Positions 7,229 through 13,341 of a DNA stretch of 13,341 nucleotides are shown one piece after another. The translations under genes and the position numbers were made by a program. Source of the DNA: 66-474 sp964489055 (GTDB taxonomy: Bacteria; Pseudomonadota; Gammaproteobacteria; Xanthomonadales; Rhodanobacteraceae); contig CAZAXF010000070.1 in the NCBI GenBank assembly GCA_964489055.1, forward strand, positions 1 through 13,341. Reading direction: 5' to 3'. The first letter of the stretch is position 1; each line of letters begins with the position of its first letter. The notes below the pieces were generated by a model that made no database searches, was not told the origin of the DNA, and was given only the letters and a program-made list of their open reading frames with translations.

Positions 7229-7445
7229 GCGAATGAACGCGAATGCAGACACCGGGTTGCCCGATTCACGCCTTGCCATTGAACCGTTCGCGCTGAGCGC
7301 AGCGAGCCACGCGAGCGGAGTCGAAGCGCACGCCGGTGGCTGCACTCCGACTTCGGCCCTGCCGGGCCTGCGCTCCGCGCGGGCGGAGCCGGGAGGTCCC
7401 GCCCCCTGCGTGAGGGGTATTTGCGTTCATTCGCGTCCATTCGCG
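7229..7445. repeat. 217-bp intergenic unit with 17-bp imperfect terminal inverted repeats (MITE-like candidate)
   Basis: Nearly the whole truA-trpF gap is bracketed by GCGAATGAACGCGAATG (7229-7245) and its inverse at 7428-7444 with one mismatch. Outside these, GTCCGC (7215-7220) and GCGGAC (7443-7448) extend the symmetry if a 10-bp insertion on the left side is allowed. Inside are a GCTCCGC/GCGGAGC hairpin (7372-7378 and 7383-7389) and a segment near 7284-7331 of the dispersed CTGAGC...GTCGAAG type seen between genes in many GC-rich proteobacteria. No reading frame of its own is credible. The right arm overlaps the truA stop codon. Mobility is inferred, and no target duplication was recognised. 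Confidence 0.55.
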
Positions 7446-8224
7446 GACTGCCCTAGCTTCTGGCTCACTTCAACCGGAAGCCCCCATTGTGCCGGATAAC
7501 GCGGCCCGAGAAACGTCAATCCCTGCGGCGGTGCAGTGACGCCCGCGGCTTCGCGGTCGCGCGCCGCCAGCACGTCGGCCAGCCACTCGACCGGCCGCCC
7601 GCCGCGCCCGACCTCCAGCAGCGAACCGACGATGTTGCGGACCATGTGGTGCAGGAAGGCATTGGCCTCGATCTCGAAGGCCACGTGGGCGCCCTCGCGC
7701 CGGACCGACAGCTCCGTCACGCAGCGGCGCGCGTGCCGCGCCTGGCATGACACCGCGCGGAACGAGGAAAAATCCCGTTCGCCCAGCAGGCACTGGGCCG
7801 CCGCGTGCATCGCATCGACGTCCAGTGGACGGCGCTCCCACGCCACGAAGCGCGCTTCCAGCGCCGGGCGGATGGCGCGGTTCAGCAGCACGTAGCGGTA
7901 ACGCCGCGACCGCGCGGAAAAACGCGCATGGAAATCATCGGGCACGGGCTGCGCCCAGAGCACCGCGATCGCGGCGGGCAGGCGCGAGGTCGCACCCAAC
8001 ACCCAGGCGCGCGAATCACGCACCGCGTCGCTGTCGAAATGCACCACCTGGCAGCGCGCGTGCACGCCGGCATCGGTGCGCCCGGCACACGTCACCTGAA
8101 CCGGCTGGTCGGCCACGAACGAAAGCGCGGCCTCGACGTCGGCCTGCACGCTGGGGCCGTGTGCCAAGCGCTGCCAGCCGAAATACCCGGTGCCGTCGTA
8201 CTCGATGCCCAGCGCGATGCGCAT
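7427..8224 (-). CDS. truA: tRNA pseudouridine(38-40) synthase
   Basis: TruA isomerises uridines 38, 39 and 40 in the tRNA anticodon arm. The 265-residue product has the expected length. The catalytic aspartate is D51 in the signature AGRTDAGVHA. Further family blocks are IEYDGTGYFGWQ at the N-terminus, RRYRYVLLNR, RDFSSFRA, and NAFLHHMVRNIVGSLLEVGRG near residues 188-208. The ATG at 8224 lies 9 bp after the fimV stop with a modest AGG upstream, so it is probably cotranscribed with fimV. The last residues, SANGRE, and the TGA are encoded by the arm of the intergenic inverted repeat, so the natural 3' end seems to have been replaced by repeat sequence. Confidence 0.97.
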   Translation of the reverse strand: MRIALGIEYDGTGYFGWQRLAHGPSVQADVEAALSFVADQPVQVTCAGRTDAGVHARCQVVHFDSDAVRDSRAWVLGATSRLPAAIAVLWAQPVPDDFHARFSARSRRYRYVLLNRAIRPALEARFVAWERRPLDVDAMHAAAQCLLGERDFSSFRAVSCQARHARRCVTELSVRREGAHVAFEIEANAFLHHMVRNIVGSLLEVGRGGRPVEWLADVLAARDREAAGVTAPPQGLTFLGPRYPAQWGLPVEVSQKLGQSANGRE

Positions 8225-8233
8225 TGCGCCTGG

Positions 8234-10483
8234 TCAGTCCGCCGCCCCGGCCTCTGCGAGCAGGCGCCTGGCCTCGTCTTTCTGGGGCTGCGAACCTTCG
8301 CGGACCACTTCCTCCAGCATCGCGCGCGCGCCCACCGGGTCGCCCATGTCCAGGTAGGCACGGGCCAGGTCGAGCTTGGTATCCACCGGGTCGTCGCTGA
8401 ACGCGGGGTCGCTGGCGATGTCCGGTGGCGTGGCCACCGGTGACGGCTCCGCGTCCGGCATGGATGGCTCGACCGTCGCCACCTGCGTTTCGTCAGCCGG
8501 CGCGTGCCCATCAGCGGTGCCGGCCTCGTCGGCGGGCGGCGCGCGCACCACGGTCGCATCGTCCCCGGCCGGCGGCGCTCCGGAACCTTCATCGGCCGGC
8601 GTGCGCAGGGCCGCCAGCCCGTAAGGGTCATCCCCTTCTTCCACCGCGGCATTGGCGAACAGGTGGTGCTGCGGTGCCAGCGACCGGCCCATCACCAGGA
8701 CCTCGCGCCATTCGACGCAATCCAGGTCGCGCACTTCCTCGCGCATTGCCTCGGCCGCCTCGACGAACCGCTCGGCCTCGTTGCGCGCGTAGTACGTGCG
8801 GCACAACTGCAGGTGCGCGGACAGGTCACCCGGATGCCCGGCAAGGCGCGCATACAGCGACTGCTCGTCGACGACGGGCGCCTCGGCGGGTTCGCTGTCC
8901 GCGCGCGCCACGTCGTCGGGATCGGGCAACGGTCCGCGCGTTGATGCTTCCTTTCCGCCGCGCTTGTGCCAGAACAATCCCGCCAGTACCAGTGCAACCA
9001 GAACCAGGATCGCCACGATCCACGTCAGCGGCCTGAGATACCAGGGCTGCGCGGGGGCCGCGGGGTGCGACCTGGCCACCGCGTGTGGCGCATTGGCGGC
9101 AGCCTTCGCCGCGGTGCCCGCCGCCGCCGGGCCGGTTGCCCCGGCGCCTGCGCCGACGGCCACGACCGACCCCGCGGTCGCGGCCGCGACGGGATTGGCC
9201 GCACCGCCCGACTGCACCTGCGCCAGCTTGCGTTGCAGCTCGGCGATGGTGGCATCCTTCAGGCTCAGCAGCTTGTCGCTCTTGTCGGCAATGTCCTGCA
9301 GGCTGTGGATGCGCGATTCCAGGTCGGCATTGGACTGGTTGACGCTGACCAGGCTGCCACGGTCATTCTGCAGCCGCTGGCGCAACCCGGACACGGTTTC
9401 GGTCCCGGTACCACCGGCCACGCCGGGGCGATTGCCGGTTCCGCCGCCCTCGCCGGAGGGCGGTACCAGCGACAGGTGATCGGACGCCGGCGCGCCGGTG
9501 CCGGGCTGCGGTTCGGTCCTGGCAGCTGCCTCGGCGGCACTGCCGGCCAGCACCGTGGCCGGATGCGGCTTGGCCGCGCGCCAGGCCTGGTACTGGCGGT
9601 GCACCTCGGCGGCGGCCTCGGCGGCGCTGCGCCGGTCAATCTGGTCGCGCGTCGGTATGCGCAGGATCGCGCCCGCCTTGAGGTCGTTGATGTTGTCCTT
9701 GAAGAAGGCATCCGGGTTGACCGCCTTCAGCGCCAGCATCATCTGGTTGACGGTGACGCCGCGGTCACGGGACGCCTTGGTGGCCAGGCGATACAGCGTG
9801 TCGCCGTACTTGACGTGGATGGGGCCGGTCGATGCAGCCGGGGCCTGCGTCGGCGTCGGTGTCGGTGGCTGGGGCTGTGGCTGGGGCTGGGGCTGGGGCT
9901 GGGGCTGTTGTGGACGTTGACGGGCGGGTTGCGATACCGGTTGCCGTGCCGGGCTCGTCTGTGCCGGCGCCGGGACGGTAGCGGCGGCAGGCTGTTGCGG
10001 CTGGCTGGCTGCAGGCGGCCGGGCCGGCTGCGCACCGGTGGTCGTGGCGCCCGTGGTCGGCGCCGCCTGCACCGGCGGTGCCGGTGCGCCGATGACCGGG
10101 TTCAACAATACGACGAATTCGCGGATCTGCTTGCCCCGCCGCGTGTTCACCTCGACCAGGAAATCCAGGTACGGATCGGTGATCGGCTGGGTGCTGGTCA
10201 CCAGGATCAGCTTGTGGCCATTGTTGTCCGTTACGACGTGAAAGCGCAGGGTCTTGTCCGTGGGCGTCAATTGCAGCCCGGCGCGCGCAAATTCGTCTGC
10301 CGGCGCCAGGCCCACCGTCATGCCTTCGAGTTCGGTCAGGGACTCCGGTTGCAACGGGATCGCGGCGACCAGCGGCTGGTTCAGTGCCGACTTGACCTGG
10401 ATCGGTCCCAGTTGCAGGGCCAGCGCCGGCGTCGCGGCCAGGGCCAGCAAGGCGGCGCATGCGAAACGGAATGTGGACTTCAT
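8234..10483 (-). CDS. fimV: FimV-family peptidoglycan-binding polar hub protein
   Basis: FimV organises the cell pole and supports type IV pilus assembly, twitching and polar cAMP signalling in Pseudomonas and Xanthomonas. The 749-residue protein shows the full architecture: a signal peptide (about 1-23), the conserved FimV N-terminal domain (24-131, LQLGPIQVKSALNQPLVAAI), a Pro/Gln-rich linker with a QP repeat (190-206), a LysM-like peptidoglycan-binding domain (222-277, IHVKYGDTLYRLATKA...AGAILRIP), a coiled coil (about 362-425), one membrane helix (486-504), an acidic cytoplasmic region with TPR-like helices (about 541-600), and the C-terminal FimV motif (701-745, TKLDLARAYLDMGDPVGARA). 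The start MKSTFRFACAALLAL at 10483 gives a proper signal peptide and has AGGGG nine bases upstream. It is somewhat shorter than the 900-plus residues of Pseudomonas FimV. truA follows by 9 bp. Confidence 0.95.
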   Translation of the reverse strand: MKSTFRFACAALLALAATPALALQLGPIQVKSALNQPLVAAIPLQPESLTELEGMTVGLAPADEFARAGLQLTPTDKTLRFHVVTDNNGHKLILVTSTQPITDPYLDFLVEVNTRRGKQIREFVVLLNPVIGAPAPPVQAAPTTGATTTGAQPARPPAASQPQQPAAATVPAPAQTSPARQPVSQPARQRPQQPQPQPQPQPQPQPPTPTPTQAPAASTGPIHVKYGDTLYRLATKASRDRGVTVNQMMLALKAVNPDAFFKDNINDLKAGAILRIPTRDQIDRRSAAEAAAEVHRQYQAWRAAKPHPATVLAGSAAEAAARTEPQPGTGAPASDHLSLVPPSGEGGGTGNRPGVAGGTGTETVSGLRQRLQNDRGSLVSVNQSNADLESRIHSLQDIADKSDKLLSLKDATIAELQRKLAQVQSGGAANPVAAATAGSVVAVGAGAGATGPAAAGTAAKAAANAPHAVARSHPAAPAQPWYLRPLTWIVAILVLVALVLAGLFWHKRGGKEASTRGPLPDPDDVARADSEPAEAPVVDEQSLYARLAGHPGDLSAHLQLCRTYYARNEAERFVEAAEAMREEVRDLDCVEWREVLVMGRSLAPQHHLFANAAVEEGDDPYGLAALRTPADEGSGAPPAGDDATVVRAPPADEAGTADGHAPADETQVATVEPSMPDAEPSPVATPPDIASDPAFSDDPVDTKLDLARAYLDMGDPVGARAMLEEVVREGSQPQKDEARRLLAEAGAAD
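9848..9916. repeat. Low-complexity Pro/Gln tract in fimV
   Basis: A tandem CAGCCC hexanucleotide on the coding strand (core about 9868-9908) encodes alternating Gln-Pro, followed by PTPTPT. The unit is a multiple of three, so slippage would change linker length without breaking the frame. It sits between the FimV N-terminal domain and the LysM-like domain, inside the periplasm. Confidence 0.85.
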
Positions 10484-10559
10484 CGAGTCGAACCCCTGCT
10501 GGCAACCGGGCGCCCGGGGTCGCGTCGAATTCCGGCGGCGCCCCCACGCGCAGCGCAAG

Positions 10560-10586
10560 AGTATTGCAGATCGGGCCAATGACCAA
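10560..10586 (-). promoter_or_regulatory. Possible fimV promoter (weak)
   Basis: On the minus strand TTGGTC (10581-10586) and AATACT (10560-10565) are separated by 15 bp, or 16 bp if ATACTC is taken as the -10. This lies in the 144-bp gap upstream of fimV. Match and spacing are only fair, and fimV may simply be read through from upstream. Confidence 0.25.
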
Positions 10587-10627
10587 GCCCGTGCACTCGG
10601 CGCGGCCGACGCGACGGGCACATCGCG

Positions 10628-10969
10628 TCAGTGCCCGGCCGAGGTCGCCGGCCCGGGGGCGCTCGTCGGCGCCGCGACGCCGGCCGCGGCCAGCTTCCTG
10701 CGCAGCGCCTCGATCTCGGCGTCGCGCTGCTGCAGCTTCCGCTTGCGCTCGGCGTTCTGGTTCTCGAGGTCCGTGACCTGCGACTGCAGCGACATGTGCC
10801 GTGCGCGCGCGGCAGCGAGTTGCGTGTTCACGTGCTGGATCTGCGCGCGCAACGCGGATGGCCTGGACGTGGGATGGGATTCGGCGGGCACGGCGCCGGC
10901 GGCCGACACCAGTCCCCCGCACAACAACCCGCAAAACAGGCAGCCGCCCAACCAGCGTTTCGTGTTCAT
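10628..10969 (-). CDS. Small exported coiled-coil protein of unknown function
   Basis: I do not recognise this 113-residue protein as a named family. It has a hydrophobic N-terminus after MNTKRW (about 7-26) with an SAAGA-type signal peptidase I site, so it is probably periplasmic. The middle (about 38-96) is rich in Glu, Gln, Arg and Leu in heptad spacing (NTQLAAARARHMSLQSQVTDL), typical of a coiled coil, and the C-terminus is Ala/Pro-rich. Three cysteines lie within the signal segment; LGGC there is too close to the N-terminus for a convincing lipobox. It starts at ATG 10969, 22 bp after the asd stop, and ends 144 bp before fimV. Position next to fimV suggests a cell-envelope role, but this is context only. 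Confidence 0.8.
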   Translation of the reverse strand: MNTKRWLGGCLFCGLLCGGLVSAAGAVPAESHPTSRPSALRAQIQHVNTQLAAARARHMSLQSQVTDLENQNAERKRKLQQRDAEIEALRRKLAAAGVAAPTSAPGPATSAGH

Positions 10970-10991
10970 CCGTCGTGCCCCGTGGCTTGCA

Positions 10992-12026
10992 TCAGGCGCA
11001 AAGATACTCGTTCACGAGGATCTCCGCGACCTGCACCGCGTTGAGCGCCGCGCCCTTGCGGATGTTGTCGGCCACCACCCAAAGGTCAAGTCCGCGCGGA
11101 TGCGAGATGTCCGCGCGGATGCGGCCCACGAACACGGCATCCTCGCCCGCCGCATGCCCCACCGGCGTGGGGTAGCCGCCATCCCCGCGCGCATCCACCA
11201 ACACCACGCCCGGCGCGCCCTCCAGCGCCGCGCGCGCGGCCTCGGCAGTCATCGGCTCGCGGGTCTCGATGTGCACCGCTTCGGCGTGCCCGTAGAACAC
11301 CGGCACGCGCACGCAGGTGGGGTTCACCTGTATGGCGTCGTCGGCGAGGATTTTCCTGGTTTCCCAGACCATCTTCATCTCTTCCCGGGTGTAGCCGTTG
11401 TCCTGGAAGCTGTCGATGTGGGGAATCACGTTGAAGGCGATCTGGGCGCTGAACTTCTTCGGTTCGACGTCGTGGAAGTTGAGTAGCTCGGCGGTCTGGT
11501 GCCCGAGCTCTTCCATGCCCGAGCGCCCGGCCCCGGACACCGACTGGTAGGTGGCCACGTTGATGCGTTCGATGCCCACCGCGCGATGGATCGGCGCCAG
11601 CGCCACCACCATCTGCATGGTCGAGCAGTTGGGGTTGGCGATGATGTTGCGACGGGCGTATTCGGCCACCGCGTGTGGATTGACTTCGGCCACCACCAGC
11701 GGCACGTCATCGTCGTTGCGGAACTCGGAGGTGTTGTCGATCACCACGGCGCCGGCGTCCGCGGCGCGCGGGGCGTGCTCGCGGCTGACCGCACCGCCGG
11801 CGGAGAAGAACGCGATGTCGATGCCGTCGAAGTCGTACTTCGCCAGCTCGCGGACCGTGACGTCCTTGCCGCGGAACTTCAGCTTGCCGCCGGCCGAGCG
11901 CTCGCTGGCCACCGGCACCAGTTCGCCGACCGGGAATTTCCGCTCTTCCAGGATCGACAGCAGCGCCTCGCCCACCGCACCGGTGGCGCCGACGATCGCG
12001 ACGTTGTAATGGTCATGCTTGCTCAT
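10992..12026 (-). CDS. asd: Aspartate-semialdehyde dehydrogenase
   Basis: Asd reduces L-aspartyl-4-phosphate to aspartate semialdehyde with NADPH, the branch point to lysine, diaminopimelate, threonine and methionine. The 344-residue product starts with the dinucleotide-binding VAIVGATGAVGEALL (9-23). The catalytic cysteine is C134 in NPNCSTMQ, with Q161 in YQSVSGAGRSGMEEL. The C-terminal LDLWVVADNIRKGAALNAVQ is also a family signature. The start MSKHDHYNVAIVG at 12026 was chosen by homology. The frame is open upstream to 12215, but only through heptad repeats that would encode PSPESRV-like residues and then the end of aroC. No Shine-Dalgarno is visible; repeat units end about 20 bases before the ATG. 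Confidence 0.97.
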   Translation of the reverse strand: MSKHDHYNVAIVGATGAVGEALLSILEERKFPVGELVPVASERSAGGKLKFRGKDVTVRELAKYDFDGIDIAFFSAGGAVSREHAPRAADAGAVVIDNTSEFRNDDDVPLVVAEVNPHAVAEYARRNIIANPNCSTMQMVVALAPIHRAVGIERINVATYQSVSGAGRSGMEELGHQTAELLNFHDVEPKKFSAQIAFNVIPHIDSFQDNGYTREEMKMVWETRKILADDAIQVNPTCVRVPVFYGHAEAVHIETREPMTAEAARAALEGAPGVVLVDARGDGGYPTPVGHAAGEDAVFVGRIRADISHPRGLDLWVVADNIRKGAALNAVQVAEILVNEYLCA

Positions 12027-12045
12027 GTTGGTTCGGATCGGGGAT

Positions 12046-12150
12046 GGGGCTCGGGGCTCGGGGCTCGGGCATCGGGACTCGGGACTCGGGACTCGGGACT
12101 CGGGACTCGGGACTCGGGACCGGGGACCGGGGACCGGGGACCGGGGACCG
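12046..12150. repeat. Array of 15 in-phase heptads upstream of asd
   Basis: The array is 105 bp of uninterrupted period-7 sequence in blocks: GGGGCTC x3 (12046-12066), GGGCATC x1, GGGACTC x6 (12074-12115) and GGGACCG x5 (12116-12150). It fills most of the 142-bp gap between the aroC stop and the asd start. There are no spacers of unique sequence, so it is a simple tandem array. On the asd transcript it reads CGGTCCC and then GAGTCCC. Confidence 0.95.
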
Positions 12151-12168
12151 GGGAAGCGTAACGGCGCA

Positions 12169-13287
12169 TCACCGGACAGTAGTGCCGGGAATGCGGGGCT
12201 GCACGTCACCGACATCGCCGCACTGGGCGCGGTGGCGCAGGGCCTGGTCCATCAGCACCAGCGCCACCATTGCCTCGGCAATCGGCGTGGCGCGGATGCC
12301 GACACAGGGATCATGGCGGCCACGGGTTCGCACTTCCACCGCTTCGCCGTCGAGGTTCACGCTCTGTCCCGGAATCATGATGCTGGAAGTCGGCTTCAAC
12401 GCGATCGACGCGACGATGTCCTGGCCGCTGGATATTCCGCCCAGTATGCCGCCTGCATGGTTGGACGCAAAGCCGTCCAGCCGCATCTCGTCGCGGTGTT
12501 CGCTGCCCTTCTGGGCGACGCTGGTGAATCCGGCGCCGATTTCCACGCCCTTGACCGCGTTTATCGACATCAGCGCCGCGGCCAGTTCGGCGTCGAGCTT
12601 GCCATACACCGGCTCGCCCCAGCCCGGCGGCACACCGGTCGCAACCACGTTGACGCGGGCGCCGCAGGAGTCGCCGGCCTTGCGCAACGCGTTGATGCGT
12701 GCCTCCAGCGCGGGAACCTGCCCCGCGACCGGCCAGAAGAACGGGTTGGCCTCGACCACGTCGAAATCGATGCCGGCGCCTTCGGGCAGGTCCGGCACGA
12801 TGTCGTCCATCTGCGCCAGCCAGCCGTGTACCTCGACACCGTGCCGGTCGTGCAGCCACTTCTTCGCGATCACCGCGGCGGCCACCCGCATCGTGGTCTC
12901 GCGCGCCGAGGCGCGGCCGCCGCCACGCGGATCACGCACCCCGTATTTCTGCCAGTAGGTGTAGTCGGCATGGCCGGGACGGAAGCTGCGCGCGATGTCC
13001 GCGTAATCCTTCGAACGCGCGTCGGTGTTGCGGATCAAGAGCGCCACCGGCGTACCGGTGGTCCGGCCCTGGTACACGCCGGAAAGGATTTCCACCGCAT
13101 CGGCCTCGTGGCGCTGCGAGGTCCAGCGCGATCTGCCGGTGGCGCGCCGTGCAAGATCGTGCGCGAAGTCCTCCGGCTTGATCGCGATGCCCGGCGGGCA
13201 GCCGTCGACCACGCAACCGATCGCCGGGCCGTGGGACTCGCCGAAGGTGGTGACGCTGAGAAGTTTGCCGAAGGTGTTGGAGGACAT
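12169..13287 (-). CDS. aroC: Chorismate synthase
   Basis: AroC converts 5-enolpyruvylshikimate-3-phosphate to chorismate using reduced FMN, the last common step of aromatic synthesis and the supply for the trp genes in this window. The 372-residue product carries the N-terminal signature with GESHG at 16-20 (H19), H106 in SFRPGHADYTYWQKYG, and the GGGRASARET block at 122-131. The C-terminal block DPCVGIRATPIAEAM is also present. It is slightly longer than the usual 350-365, with an extra C-terminal tail (about 355-372). The start MSSNTFGKLLSVTTFGESHG at 13287 matches the family. The coding strand upstream is GAGTCCC repeat ending 4 bases before the ATG, so there is no recognisable Shine-Dalgarno. 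Confidence 0.97.
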   Translation of the reverse strand: MSSNTFGKLLSVTTFGESHGPAIGCVVDGCPPGIAIKPEDFAHDLARRATGRSRWTSQRHEADAVEILSGVYQGRTTGTPVALLIRNTDARSKDYADIARSFRPGHADYTYWQKYGVRDPRGGGRASARETTMRVAAAVIAKKWLHDRHGVEVHGWLAQMDDIVPDLPEGAGIDFDVVEANPFFWPVAGQVPALEARINALRKAGDSCGARVNVVATGVPPGWGEPVYGKLDAELAAALMSINAVKGVEIGAGFTSVAQKGSEHRDEMRLDGFASNHAGGILGGISSGQDIVASIALKPTSSIMIPGQSVNLDGEAVEVRTRGRHDPCVGIRATPIAEAMVALVLMDQALRHRAQCGDVGDVQPRIPGTTVR

Positions 13288-13291
13288 TGAC

Positions 13292-13341
13292 GGGACTCGG
13301 GACTCGGGACTCGGGACTCGGGACTCGGGACTCGGGACTCG
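13292..13341. repeat. GGGACTC heptad array upstream of aroC (runs off the window)
   Basis: Seven perfect GGGACTC units (13292-13340) continue past the window edge. The array starts 5 bp from the aroC ATG. It is in the same orientation as the array before asd, so the two form direct repeats flanking aroC. Confidence 0.95.

Noticed and set aside
12046..12150. CRISPR array
   Set aside because: The repeats are 7 bp and contiguous with no unique spacers, so this is a simple tandem repeat.
12027..12215. In-frame extension of asd through the heptad array
   Set aside because: A 7-bp unit read in triplets gives a 7-residue repeat (PSPESRV-like) with no counterpart in Asd proteins, and it would overlap the end of aroC.

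Overview
This window is a GC-rich chromosomal segment in which every gene I can support reads on the minus strand. Conserved gene order and protein sequences point to a gammaproteobacterium of the Xanthomonadales (Lysobacteraceae/Rhodanobacteraceae-like). The order aroC - asd - (small coiled-coil gene) - fimV - truA - trpF - trpB - trpA - accD is the backbone known from Xanthomonas relatives. Arrays of GGGACTC/GGGACCG heptads and the GTCCGCGAATG-type intergenic repeat also fit that group.

In the direction of transcription (high to low coordinates): chorismate synthase aroC (13287-12169), aspartate-semialdehyde dehydrogenase asd (12026-10992), an uncharacterised exported coiled-coil protein (10969-10628), the polar hub and pilus-associated protein fimV (10483-8234), tRNA pseudouridine synthase truA (8224-7427), phosphoribosylanthranilate isomerase trpF (7189-6527), tryptophan synthase beta trpB (6503-5295) and alpha trpA (5026-4220). 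Next come four accessory genes (3937-641), and then the 5' part of accD (553-1, cut by the window edge).

The accessory genes are the interesting part. They encode a CuA-bearing subunit II, a heme-copper oxidase subunit I related to B-type (ba3-like) oxidases, a SCO/SenC copper chaperone and a small polytopic membrane protein. This is the architecture described in ammonia-oxidising bacteria (Nitrosomonas, Nitrosococcus) as norSY-senC-orf1, the putative nitric oxide reductase sNOR. Subunit I keeps all heme and CuB histidines, but the position four residues after the first CuB histidine, where ba3 oxidases carry the cross-linked active-site tyrosine, is asparagine (Asn248). CuA in subunit II is intact. 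I infer a cytochrome c-dependent NO reductase (sNOR class), not an oxygen reductase. The cluster has a plausible promoter with a perfect -35, a strong Shine-Dalgarno sequence and an adjacent palindrome, and it sits as a cassette between trpA and accD.

The remaining noteworthy structure is repetitive. In-phase 7-bp arrays lie immediately upstream of aroC, asd and trpA. In the trpB-trpA gap two arrays are inverted and could form a 28-bp stem in the trp transcript. The truA-trpF gap holds a 217-bp unit with 17-bp imperfect terminal inverted repeats, and its truA-side arm supplies the truA stop codon.
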